Shown here: positions 11,801 to 25,700 of the stretch, piece after piece
Layout: each line of letters begins with the position of its first letter
Position numbering within the stretch: the stretch's first letter is position 1
From: Vitellaria paradoxa
Taxonomy: Eukaryota > Streptophyta > Magnoliopsida > Ericales > Sapotaceae
NCBI GenBank assembly: GCA_019916065.1
Contig: CM034234.1
Span: 12,940,520 to 13,004,519 of the forward strand
DNA: 64,000 nt
Direction: 5' to 3'
Notes under the pieces: generated by a model
Databases searched by the model: none
What the model was told of the DNA's origin: nothing
The model's input: only the letters and a program-made list of their open reading frames with translations
Position numbers and translations under genes: made by a program

Positions 11801-14800
11801 CATTGACGATAAATCCAGTTTTAAGGCAGAGTCAAAGAAATATCGACAATAATAGAAATACAAAAAAAGGAAGCCCCAGCCTTATTATGAGACAAGCGAG
11901 AGTTTTACATAGAGTCACCAACCACACCATTTTTGACCGACTTATGACAACCAAGTGGCAATTAATAATGCTGAGCCAGCAACTATGCCATTTTATCTGG
12001 CCAACGACAAACTAACATCACATGAATGTAGGGGAGGGGTCTCAATGGGTACGTGGAGGAGTATTCTCCATTGTAGAGTCATCACCATTAGATTAATAAA
12101 AAGGACAAGACAACTCAACTCAACTCAACAAAACCTTAGTCCCAAACTAGTGAGGGTTGGCTAAAATGGCATTGACAATAAATCCTTTTCTAAGATAGAG
12201 AGTCCTATCCTAAAATGTAAGCCAAATTTTTGTATAATAAAGGAAGATATTGGAAACTATAAATAGAATAACAAACAATATTATTTCATTAATATGTATA
12301 CATCCTAGGTCTCCTCCATTCCATTTCATTTTTGTTTCTCATAATTACATTTGTTATTATCAGCTTTAGTCACATCAAGAAGAAGAAGAGAATATACATT
12401 TCAAATGAAGAGATGCAATTAACTATTTATTAAAGGAGGAGGAAAAGCAACTTACCTCAGGAAACACACCAGGGCAATCTGCAACATGCTGAGCAAGACT
12501 AAGAGCAACTGGTGTAGTGGGCGACTCTCCAACAGTAATGTGGTTGAAATAGAAAGTAGCCAAATTATCAATAGCAGATGCACACTGTCAAACAAATTCA
12601 AAGTTTGATAGTCAAATGTTAAGAATCTCATGTGATCTGCAGTATTATGGTATCATAATACTATAGGAATGATTGCATGTGCTAATCCCAAAACACTATT
12701 CCAGCAAGAGATGTTGGAACAATAAAACAAACCAAGAAAGAGACCCAGATTAAGACAACTTAGTCAGATATATATATATATATATATTGTTCAACAGAAA
12801 AAAGAAAAAATTACAAGAGAGGATAACATACAAACCTGTGATATTATGTTCGCATCTAGTGCTCTAAGGCCTGATTCAAGAGATCCTACAATATACCTAA
12901 AAGTGCTTGTATCCAGATTCATAACAAAAGTGACATGGCTGTTCAGAAGAACCTCCAAAAATGAAAAGTAGGCTCCTCGAAGCTGCAAGAATGATAGGAA
13001 TACAATTAACCAGATAATAAATAAAGTAAAATCCTAATATACAATCTAATCTTAATAAAATAAAGTCCTAATAATAATTATTTCATTTTTATTTCTTTAT
13101 TTATTTTTGGCTTCCACATCACAGTAGTAATGTAAAGGTAGATCGAAGACTGAAAAATCTTACTATATGGCTGAAATCGGGGGCAGACCCATGATTTGTA
13201 ATTAGTAGGGACAAAATTACATTTTTAAAGCTTAATAACAGTGAGACTATAATTTATAGAAAACGAGAGCAAAATCAATAGAATCTTAGTACAATTTTCC
13301 AAATCAGTGGCTGCAATTGCCCCCACTAGCCCTTAGTCAGTCCGCACATGGTCCAAATGAAGGCAGAAAGCTTCCAAAATGTGTGTATCCAGATAGAGAA
13401 CAAAAAATTTACGCCAAACAGAAATGCTCAGATGATAACCTAAAACATCATCTGCACAGGAACATTCCTTATTCTTCCTATTGGAATGAACACTAACAAG
13501 AAGTAAAAAAGAGACATTTGAATACAAGGAGAGAAGTAGAAGAACATTTGAAGAAATATAGATGCTGTTATATAGGGTGAAAAGTTTGTTTTTGTCTAAC
13601 CTGTATAGTTGAGTTTTCCTTTTTCGGTCCTTTTTTTTTTGGGGGGGGGGGAGGGTTGGTATAGATGTGAATTCATTTTTAACTTTTGTCGAGATTATGA
13701 CAATTTAGTTCACAGAGGTATGCTACTATGTAGGCTGGCATTTTTTTAATGCCATCTATAATGCATTTCATTAATAAAATTATCTTTATTTATTTAAAAA
13801 AAATCAAAAGTCAACATTTTTACATAAAATTATAGTCAAAAGTTCTACCTTTTGATATGCCATTATATCCGCCAAAGGAATTGACAATATCAGCTTCAGA
13901 GAAGTATCAAGGGCATCTGAAAGTGCTCTATCACCATACAGCTCAAACACACCAAAGTTGACGTAGTTACCAGCAAGAGCTGTTGTGTGGTGGTAAAGTA
14001 CATTAAAAGGGATAACAGACGTAAGTATATTCATACTGTTTAGAGAAGAGAGAGAGAGAGTCAGAAGTGAAAATGGAAAGGCACACAGGTTGTAAGAGAG
14101 AGGATAAAAAATTATTTCAATTGTGCTAGGATGAAGGAAATGAGAAACATGTGCTACCTAGAATAAAAAAACAGAAACTCGAGAAAAATGGAGCATTCAT
14201 TCCAACAAATACACAAGGAATTTTGATCATAAAAATAAGCAGCACCTAAGGTTATTATGAAAAACCAGTCCAGGTAAGGAATGTCAATCTAACAAGGAGA
14301 GCCCCGATTTTTTTTTTTTTTTTAAAGCTTAACACCAAGTAAAATTACTGACTGACATGCCTGCAGAATTTATTCTGGCAGAATATGATGATTCCCTTTG
14401 AGACAATAGTAACACCGTCTCAATTGGGTAACCTTGCATCTCTTTCCCCCTTTGGGACGGAAGGAGATACAACTAAGGTTGCAATTGATAGTTTCCCTCT
14501 TGACCTCAACAAAATGGGTTGACAGAGAAAGACAAAATTCACCTGAACATCAAGCGCACACAGTCAAAATTATACAGATGTGTACCTCTGGAAAGGATAA
14601 GTAACAAAATCCATATTCCCTTGTACTTGAATGTGTACATATCTGCACGATTAGGAAGAGATAAAATTCTTGACCCATATGCAACAGTTAGCTTGCTGAC
14701 TTCTCGAAAAAGCAGTATGCCATTAGGAGATGATGAGTCAAAAGTCAATCGTTGGGACTTGTTCAGCACAAACTCTGCCATGAATTTCAATATCGGAGTT

Positions 14801-17800
14801 GTTACCTGCACAATTTTTGCATACCGTAAGTGCACCTGGTACTTTGAGCCTAAAAACACGCAAATAAATGGTTTCCAGAAGGGGGTGGATGCTAGTGGAT
14901 ATGACTGAATTAGGACATGAACAGAATTTTCTGAAGTAGAGTTGCAATCAAATTTGACTCCATGAACAGAAAAAATAGATGGACAGACACATCTTCAAAA
15001 CAAAGCATATCACATAAGCATTTGATTATTTAATTTTTACTAGTTGAGGTATTGTCTAAATGTCAATTAGGTAAAACAAGGAGATAAAATAAAACATTGT
15101 ACAGCCTGATGGGCACCATTTCATGGTGCGGGTCCATTATAATTGGGTCACCTAAAATGTGTGTTACTTTGCTTTGAAGTGGTGTCCAGTTTGAAAGTGA
15201 ATACTGTTAAATCAAAATTGATTTATGTGGGCAAAATACAAAATGTGAATGGATTGGCTGCTATCGTTGGATGCAAAATTGGGACTCTTCCATCTTATCT
15301 GGATCTTTCACTGGGGTCATCTTGTAAGACTAAGAAGGCATAGGATGCAATTATTGAAAGGTACCAAAGAGAGCTTTTGGGATGGGGAAAAAAATTATCT
15401 GTCAAAACACACGGTCACTTTTTTCCTACTTCAAAAATAATGAATCTTATAAAATCATTCCAAACCCTTCAAAAAAGCCATAGATCATAATTGCCCATGA
15501 AATGGTGAGAAAGCACCCAGCACAAGAACATCAAAATTGTAGGCTGGACCTCACCTCTGGTGTATCAGTCCAATGTGTGATTGCTTTGAGAAGAAGCGTC
15601 ATACGTGCTGGATAAAGCCAATCAAAAAGGAAACCATATGTTCGGCGACTGTAAAATCGTGAACCATGAGGGGGAGAAGAATTTTGAATAAGGAAGGTGT
15701 CTGCAAATAAAATGCAATATCAAAACAGAAAAGCGACCAACCTGTTTGTGGCCATTGCAATTCCTCTTAGATCCCGCATCAGTCCTATTAGTGCATATTT
15801 AATAGCATCGGTGCGAAATATTGCATCCGGCGTTGATTCCAAACTTACAAAAACCTTCGGTGGAAAAAGCAATCCAGGATTAGAACATGAACCAGAACAA
15901 AGAACAGATGTGGTTTCCAGAACATAACTTGCAAGAAGTAACTGAAGATAATTTATATCAAGAAGTTCAAATTTTCATGTGGAACGTCTGACAACAGAAT
16001 TATGTAATAAGGCTAAAACTTTTAAGGCAAAAACGTTGCAATTACAAGAAATACAAAACTGCACCATATCAAAGCAAACAAATGTAAAAATGAACTTGCA
16101 ACTATGAGAAATAAAAAATATCAAGAAATACAAAACCATACCACAGAGAAGCAAACTATTGTAGAAAATGAACATGTACCTGCAAAAGAGGACCCATTGA
16201 AGATTTAAATTTCAAAAGGCTGTCTTCCATGAAGATTAACGTGCCAATAGTGTAATAGAAGGTTGTTCTGCAACGAGAACACCTGTAATCCTCTAAAAAC
16301 CCGAAGTGCTCCCTCTGAAAAGACAAACTTCACAAATTAATTCCTAAAGTAAGCTTCCCAAATATGTAAACATCACAGAAGAGAAGAAGACACAGAAAGT
16401 AAAATACTAAAGTTACAATTACATTGTGATGTGAAACTATGTACTGAATAGTTTCCAACTTCAAAAGTAGCTTCCCTGTCATATATCTGTGCAAATTTCA
16501 TTAGTTCATCTAAAATAATATAGATGGACAACTTTAGTTTTACCAATAAAACTATTAGAAATAAAACTAACCCAGATGCCATTTCCGAAAATAGACTTAA
16601 AGTATGATTGATAACTTCTTCACACTGCAAATATAGGCAAATTAGGCATGAACATTGAATCAAAGAACTGTTTAATTGGAAAACACTAGGAGCAGTCACC
16701 TCCGCATAACACCTCAGATTTGTAGCGATCTTTCCAACAATAACATTTAATATGAGCAAATGATCATGAAGTCCAAGAAGCTCAGATAGTCGGGCATATA
16801 ACACCTGCAAGAAAAGTGGAAAGTAACAATAAAAACAGAAGTATGCTTAAATACTATCCAAACCGAATTTCTGAATGTGGTGGATCAAACTTTAAATGGG
16901 TTTACCTTACAAGAATGCATTGCCTGATCACCTACATAAGACTTTCTAAAATGCTGAAAAAAGATCAGAACAGCATGGTCAAGCCTTTGCTTGGTTACTT
17001 CGCCATATCTCTGTCAAGTGCAAAAGAAACCAAAGGATGACATACATAGCATAAGGATAGAAGGTGCAGATTGATTTATGGAACAAAAGAGGAAGATATT
17101 ACTTCAATCAGAAGAAACAAATAGGTAATAACTCTATAATTAAGGATAAATCCCAAATATTACATATTTTGAACTCTGCCAGTTGGCAGGGAAACAATTG
17201 GTAAAAATTAAGTCACTTCTAAAAGGGAACACCTGAAAATAAAAAGAGAACAAAAATATAAAATGAAAAATAAAGAGAATAGTAAGTAAAACGCTAACCA
17301 AACTTTTTTAACATAGAAGGCCATTAGAATGTTTTTGGATGAGCCAGAAACTAACATTATATGCCAATGGCAGGGACAGAGTAACATTTATTCTTCAATG
17401 GCCAAGCCAGTAAACTAAACTAGTCTTCATGAACCACTAAATAGGTGAAACCTGGTTGGTCAATCATGGCTGAAGTTTAATCAGCTAAGCAGAAGTGCAC
17501 AACTTTAGTAATTCAAGAGATACTCCAGTTATGCAACATCAAACAAACTAAACTAACAAGGGTAGGGCTTCAACTGAATGGATTTAAAAAAAAAAAAAAA
17601 AATCTTCACTTGCAAGAATAATCAATAATGAGATCCAGCCTCATTTAACCCAAACAAAAGAAAAAACAAAAATAGAAATTGGTAAGAGATGGAGGTCAAC
17701 ACCCTTGATGCATAACTTATCGTTAAATTTACGACAAATTAGAACGATGAGAAGTTCAAAACAAAAGATAACTTTGCAAAAGGCTACAAAAGATAACAAG

Positions 17801-20800
17801 TTGGCTTAAGAAGAAATATAAATTTAAAAAAGATTACTATCATGAAAAGTTGAGAGTTGCAGAAGTTGGAGATAATTGAGAAAAGTAATGATAGATTAAT
17901 AAATGCAAAAGCCTTGCGCACTGGGATGCCATTTTTTTTCCCTAGTTGTAATACAAAACAAGATAATGTGGTACACTAACTGTAGCCGACATTTTCCAGC
18001 CTACCTCAGGGTTGCTAACTTTCCATGCACGCATATGACAAGATATTTAAAAGATTAATGACATTTGAGCTGCCGATCCCTACTGGAGGATACCAACACC
18101 CAAAGCAGGTTTGACAAAATGGAAAAGGCACATTGTGTCTTTTTAGTATTATGTTTGCATAATTATGCATCAATGGTATGCATAGTGATTGCAACTAGTT
18201 ATCTAATGTGCAACAATGACATTTCATATGACAGCTTCATGTAATAGAATATGACTATTTTACATAAAATATTTACAAGAAGAAGCACCTTGATCATAAA
18301 AGTAAAAACATAAGTTCTGTTTTGAAGCTTATTTTATGTCCCACCAAGAAACTATAAAAAACCAACCAGACATTCTTTCTACTGATTACCTTACTATGTA
18401 ATCCACTATCAGTGACATTTATCAAGCGCAACACACGTGCTGAAAGTTCTGCATCGCGTATTTCATGCGATTCCGCACTGAAAAAGACAAGGTAAAACGA
18501 GATAAAAACACAATGCACTCCTGAATGTCTTACTACAATTGACAACAGTTAATCACCTTGATCCACTAAGCTGCCTTGTCTTAAGTATGGCTGCAATTAT
18601 ATGCACTATCCAAGCAAGTTTGGCTTCAATTATATCAAGATCACTATTATCAGCAAGGGCTGGGAGTGTTGCTGCTTCCTATATTTGGAAAAATCAAAAC
18701 ACATAGAATCTTGCAAATATCCAGACAGCAGATGGAATTGTACTAAATGCTACTAAAGCATACCATATACAGTTGCAAGATAGGATCAACAATCTGCATC
18801 ATATATGTGCTACATATCTCATACTGCAACCAAGAAAAAGATCTATAAGTCATAGGTGAGAAATAAGACCATTAACCACGTAAAACATGAAGATTTGAAG
18901 ATTCAGTTTCTCTGTTAACAGATTGCTGGTTTTATAATCATTCATTTAGCTGAAACAGCAATGAGTCCGAACCTGAAATCTGCAAAGGTAGGAAATACAT
19001 TCGAGCTGATCCTGAAGAAGTTCAACATTGTCAAGTGGATCCTCTGAGACATCATCTGAGAACCCTGCCTGCAACAAAACAAGTGATAAATGAAAGGATA
19101 ATATAGAAACATCCGTTCATAGAGTTAAGTCTCAATGCATTATCAGCCGAGAGAACATATGTAACCAAACCTGAACAGAATCAAATTTTGATGAAATAAA
19201 ATGTTCTATGATCTTAGGCACAAATTCATTCAGTAGGTTTGGCGCATTGCCCTTCAAGTAAGGTACAGAAGTCACCAATCTAGACCATAGCCCAAGAAGG
19301 TAGTACATGCTGCTGCTTGTCCACTGTTAAAGGCAACAATTCAACAAGATTCACACAGAGAATCATTTATCCACCGACAAGATGGTCTAGCCACACACTG
19401 ACTGACGACTAAAAAGTTAAGACCAAATAACCTGCCATGACTGTAGAGACTTCAATGTAAACTCAGTCACTAAGCTTATCCAACTACTATAGCCCTCCAT
19501 GTTCACAAGCTCTGACAACTGTAATTCATAATCACAAGTACCATGAGTAACAAGAAGTTCATGAAGCCAAAGTAAACTGCACAACAATGTAAAAAACAAT
19601 TTGATATCATTCTGATAAAATGCATCAAATGGATACAAACACATTGTATACAACATTTCTTCCAAGCAAATAACTTCTTAGTGACGTAACAAAAAGTGAT
19701 AAGAATGCAATAACAAAAAGGGATGATGTTCAACAAAAGCACAATATAGGTTTCTCAATTATTTATTTATTTATTTTTATATTTCTAATAAAGGCTGCTT
19801 TCAAGAAGACATCCTCCAATACTGGACCAGGGCCTGTTTTATTTTAGTTCATAACTGAGCCTATGTTTACTGGAATGTTATTCTATAACTTGAACATGAT
19901 CATCCCATAAGGCCATCCACACACTGATTTTCAATATAAATGTATCAGCAAAAAGTCTAAAAGCATGTTTTTCCTTCATAAAAAGATCAATGCCCCTAGT
20001 ATAATGAGGATTCCCTTATAAGACATGACTAAATTTCTCACACTATGAAACCTCAGTCAGATTATGGAAGCTGCCACACAGACAGTAGATCATCTTCTAC
20101 ACACTTGTCCAAATAAGAAAACAGAGAAGGAGAAAGAAAATAGGAATTTCAACAACTAAGGAGTAAGAAACTTATAAACATTGTTCCATCAGTTGTTATA
20201 CCAAAATTTGATCACCCATTGCTCAAAGAGGAAAAGGGAATAAAAATAACATAACTATGAAACTAACAAAAATCTTATGTGGGTAATCCTATGGTCCTAC
20301 GGGCTCTCCACATGGCTGGTAAGGTCCATGCATCAATCTCATGAGGTGACAGGTGGATCCACCCTAACTCAAAGCCACTCCCCATCAGCTTGGCCTGGAT
20401 GCCTTCTCTTGAGTACACTAACTCCTCTGGTTAAACCATAAGCTGTCACACTGAAGTAATTTCCAAGTGGCACCAATTGGCACTAAAGACCCGAGAACCT
20501 ATCTCATGAAAAATGAAATAGATCTATGTCATTGTAACTGGTTATGAGGAATTGTTGAGGAATTAATACCTCCATGGGACCTAAGATGTGAAGTCTTGAC
20601 TGATCAAGAGAGAGATGATCTGCCTCTTACAGAATCCAACTAGGGAGAAACATGTCACTCCATACCACTGGAGGACATCCAGCTGTGGCAGTAGACATTG
20701 GTCACATCAAATAGCTGTAGCACCACATCTGCGCCACACAGCCAGGATGGCTTATAGTTGACCCAATGATTTTCGGCCATGTATCACCTACCACCTATTT

Positions 20801-22698
20801 TATGGCCAGGCCAGGCCCCTTGGGCCCAACCTTTCTATGAATAGAAAGAGTCCTTACTCGCCGCAACATCAAAATCTTTCACTAACTCCATAGATTCCCC
20901 AGTCTCCATATTTTGTTGTCTCCGCTCTCCCTTTCCACCTTGGACAGCAACTCAAGCCAGCAAGCAACTATCATCTTCTCGGCCTCAACCAATACCCTCT
21001 AACCTATCCATGATGCTAAAGTAAAAAATCTTCAAGTGTCTTATGCGCAAAGTAATTAATTTTAATCCACCTTCTGAATTCATACACGTTCTGATTTGGT
21101 AGTTATTATGGATGTTGTTGCATGGTGAGTAACTTGAGATCATAACTAGTTCCAGCAGTGCTCCGGGCTCGCTCATTGCAAAGAATGAATCCGGTTAAGG
21201 CAAGAGCCTCATGGTCAATTGAATAGCACTTCCCTCAGGATTAAGGCATAATTAGCTCCAAGCAATCTTCCTTAGGCAAGAATTCCCTGTGCAATAAGGA
21301 TCGGTTCCCTCCCAAGGTACATATGGATGGCCCTTCGCAAACAAAGAAAAGACGAATTCCAATTGCATCTCACTTAGATCTTTCTGAAAAATAATTGTGA
21401 GAAGCTGCCTAGTAATCCAAAGACGGAAGTTCAAGACATACACCACATTCATCCAATATGAGAGGCTTTCACTTAGATCCTGGTGAAAAACAGAGATAGA
21501 ATTCCATATAAAGAGCAAGAAAGAGAATTTTGTATTGTGAATTTGGAGAGAAGGCACTTGTCTACAAAAACTCATTTGCTGGAAGAGGTTAGTTAAACTA
21601 AAGCCTAAAACAACTTTTCACTCAAGAAGGAGGTGGTTTCTCAACAAGCAAAAGAGCTTCAAAGCTCCTTCGCCAAATCTTCCCCCCGTCTCTAAGAAAA
21701 AGGTAAACATCAAAGCCCTTTGTTTAGGTTTGGTGATAGCTATCGCTATACATATATATGAACCAACATAAACCCTAGACTACGGAAATTGAAATTTAAG
21801 GTGGCTTTCCAAACTTAATTTTGTTTTAAGGCAAAAAATAAAGGACTGTGCTCTTTCCAGACCAAAAAAAAAATGTTTATCCAAGGAAAGATGACATGTT
21901 TAACTTATTGGAAAGTTCATGGCTGCAGAATGAAATAAAATGTCCATCCAATAAGGCAGTTTGAATAACATTCAGAAACAATATCCTTTTTCCATACTTC
22001 TTGAATATAAGAAATTTTACGAAATAACTATCTTCCACAGTTAGTTTTGTGAAGTTTATTCATTAGATGTTTCCAATAAATATAACTAAAGACGTATTGA
22101 TAAATGTTGTCTCTATATATCTGGGGTTATCTCACTAGAATAAACTAAGAATTCAATGACAGCATGATCTCTATTGAAAAAAGAAATATATCAATGAAAT
22201 TCAACAACTGTGAGATCTAGTACATATCGTAGACATTGTTGTTTAATTTTCTTAGAAAGCACATTCTCTAACAACAACACATTCAAGTTAACAATCAGGT
22301 CTGTCCACCATCAGAAATAAGATGAAGACATGCAGAAATAAATCAACAAACAATGGAACGGCATGAATGTTATAACATTTCTACATTATATAATAAATGC
22401 ATTTCCGTTCTATACACCACCTTACCAAGAAGATGGTGCCTATTGAAAAAAAAAAATGAAATTCATGATGTTATAAACATTTGTCAATATGGTTAACCAA
22501 GTGAATATTGAACATTTTACTAAAATGTCAAATCAAACAAACAATAGAAACAACATAACAAGAAATCAGTTCAGAAGTCCCAATGACTACAGCAGTGGAT
22601 AAGTCCAACACAAATATGTGTGCCAAGCACACATTGTACATTTTGCTATTCACAGGCACACACGTATGCATGTACATTTACATAAACCACACGTACAA

Positions 22699-22730
<32 letters not shown>

Positions 22731-25700
22731 CCTGGTAATTCACTTTAAAGCGCCCCAGAAGACGGCAAAACTCATGATAATTGTCATGATCAGTGAGACC
22801 TGCCACACCCCCCCCCCCCCCAAAAAAAAAAAAAAGATTGGAAGTCAACTTCTCAGAAAGGGAACAAGAAATAATGAAGTATCCAGTAAGACAGGTTAAA
22901 GGAGTGCAATTTTTTTTTATTACTTGCCAAATTTTCCAATCCATCTCTGTATTTCTGTTACCATTTAAACATTAGTTCTACAACTGACCTTACAGGAAAA
23001 TCATCTATTCTGCAACGGTTCCATTGCTCTGGGAGGCCCAGGTGTCTACTTCAACCCAAGATCACTGACTTACAAAAGTTGGCCCAAAGGTGGAGACATG
23101 TTGGAAAGAGTAAGGGGCCCAATTCTTTTTCTTTCAAGGCTACAGTGAGGGAGCCCAACCCAGGTGAGTGCATATTGAATCTGAATGGGTTTGCTAGGGC
23201 CAATGGAGAGGCCAGGAATTCATCTACTTCTTCTCAAAGTCCTTCTAATTTGAAAGGACCTGCGTACTCTAAGGTGTGGAGGGGTGGTGAGTATAGTTGT
23301 AAAGTAGTGGAGGAAGGGGAAAGATAATGGTGTGTTGTAGGGAGTGGGGATGATAATGAAAGATGTTACTCTCCAGTTCTGATGAAGGGGGACGAACTGG
23401 GCAGGAAGATTGAATTCTTGACTCTGCTGGCATGTGTGGATCCGGGTTCAGGAGGGGAAGGGGACAGCAAGAGTATTTTGTTGGGGAAGTATGGAGGAGA
23501 TATGTCCCTGATCTTAGAATAGGTACTCAGAAGAGTCAAGGCAAGCGGAGGGATGATGGGGTGGTCTTGTAGCAGGTATGAGGATGAAATAGTTGTTGCA
23601 ATCTATAGAAGATAAGAGAAAACAGAGCAAGCAAATGGAAGCCCGGAGGAAGAGGAATGAGGATGGGAGGGAGGCAACTGAAAAGGCTCGAGTGTTCTAT
23701 CAACCATGATGGTAGATGGATGGGGAGGAAGAGAGGGGGTTTGAAGGAGGGAGAGTTACTAAAGCTTAGGTATTAATGAGGCCGAAAATGGTGTGTTGGA
23801 ATACTGCGAAGAAGAATTCTGACTACTGACAATCTTCAGTTAAGAGGGCATACACTAGTCAATAGGCATTGTCTGTGTAAAGGAAGAAGGGGAAATCCAT
23901 TGATCATGCATTTATACATTGTTGGTGGATGAAGGAATTATGGAACTTATTGCTAGCCGACTTTGGAGTACATTGGGTGAACCCAAAGACATGAAGAATT
24001 TTTTAATCGCTTGGTGGGGTAACAAGCTCGGGGCATGAAGAAGAGAGGCTTGGTGAGTGGCCACTTCTATTTATTTTGGTTAATATGGAAGGAGATCAAT
24101 AGAAGAATAGTTCAAGGCAGACATATCCTGCTACACAGAGTGAACATTTCTTTTTATATATTGTATAGTTGGTTAACAGATGGTATGGAGCCGGTATTAT
24201 TATTATTATTTTTTAATAACTTTAGTGGAGCACATGACTATAGGGATAGATAGGCCTGTATTTTTGGCATCTTCTTAGTGCCTCATTACTAAAATAAAGT
24301 TATTAAAAAAATGAAAGATATTATTAAGAAAACATACCACTTAAAGCAAATATGTTGTTGGCTTAGTATCATATGGTAGACAAGCAAAAGAAGATACAAG
24401 CTATGCAAACTGTTTACCTCTTCCGGTTTCCAAAATTTCTTTTGTTCCTGTCATTAGGTGAGCTAAATATTTAAGGCGCATAGTGTCATTTGTGAACAGG
24501 GATCTTCTTGCAGAAGCTAGCCGAACCAAGCACTCCAAGCCTGGAATTAAAAGCTAAGGAAATCACAGAATGTATAGGAAGATGCAACGACAATCATATA
24601 CCTAAAAAATATATGTATTTACACAGTTAAAACACACAAAAAAAATAAAAATGAATATTTACCAAATAAAATAAAAAAGAAAAGGGAAAAGGGAAAAAAA
24701 CCAACCAAACAATGATAAAACTGTAGAGAGATTATGCAAAAGTACCATACATGAATAAATAGATACAGGAACAGGCTGTACGGGCATGATTCGAGGATCT
24801 ATACAATGCTAACGATAGGAAGGCTTGATACATGGAGGCTAATTATGCACCACAGTTAAAGATGGGAAGGTTTGATTTGAGAAGCAGAATCAGGGTGAGA
24901 AATTGCAAGACTCGAACTATGCTCCAGCTGGCTTATAGCTTACAGAAAAACTTCTCAAATTATCAAAACTTTCCATAAACACAAATTATTTTTCTGGATA
25001 GAGGTTTCTGCAGAGTGTGGACCAACTAATAAAAATAGCATAATTTCACTGCTAGGGAAGTAATTAACCAAATTGAATCATGGAACCAATATTAAACAAC
25101 CCAGGGCATAATATGTTAAAAAATACATGACCCAAAACAATGCCTAGACAAAATTGGCAATCACAACCCAGGGCAATAATAGGAATATGCTAAAAATTAC
25201 ACGACCCATAACAATGCCTAGACAAAATTGGTGAACAACTAAAAAATAAACATAATTTTTGGTAACCTAGAATAAATAAACATGATAATAATGTAAAAAT
25301 TCAGGCACATCACTTTCGTATAAACATCTGGGGATGACCAAAAAAGGTAGCAACCAGGATAAATTCAAGAAAATAAATCGAACAGTGTATAATTGCAAAC
25401 AAAAGAATTCAAAGTTACGTCGAGCAAAAGATGGGTTAGAAGAGGTCGAATAATATGTGGCTCATATAAATCTGGGTAAGTTGGATGATCTGAAGATGTG
25501 GATAACTAAACCAACCAATAGTTGATTAAAGGCCTGTATGAAGGATTATTGGAATAGCAGTTTTGGATGCTTTCAGGTTCAATCAAAATGCTTTCAAAGC
25601 AAACAAAATTTTATAGCGATAGCACTTGCCAAATTTGTAAGCAAACAAAACAAAGACCTTAACTAGAATATAGGATCAGATTGGAGAGGATGAGGACCAA

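Larger units (their letters stand above)
8605..12455 (-). other. XPO7 intron 25 (3.85 kb)
   Basis: This non-coding intron contains a copy of a dispersed repeat (9555-9840), the Helitron-like block (9859-11173), a G12 run near 11382, and two tandemly arranged RTE-like 3' ends (about 11680-12200). Confidence 0.75.

Noticed and set aside
13179..13325. Degraded hAT MITE with GGGGGCAG / TTGCCCCC ends
   Set aside because: The ends are suggestive but no matching flanking duplication was found, so it is only mentioned under the intron.
14519..14908. 129-codon plus-strand frame
   Set aside because: It is the antisense shadow of XPO7 coding exon 22.
21252..21575. 107-codon minus-strand frame in intron 8
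   Set aside because: No recognisable domain, no splice or codon support, and a non-ATG-rich context; reported only as part of an unassigned block.
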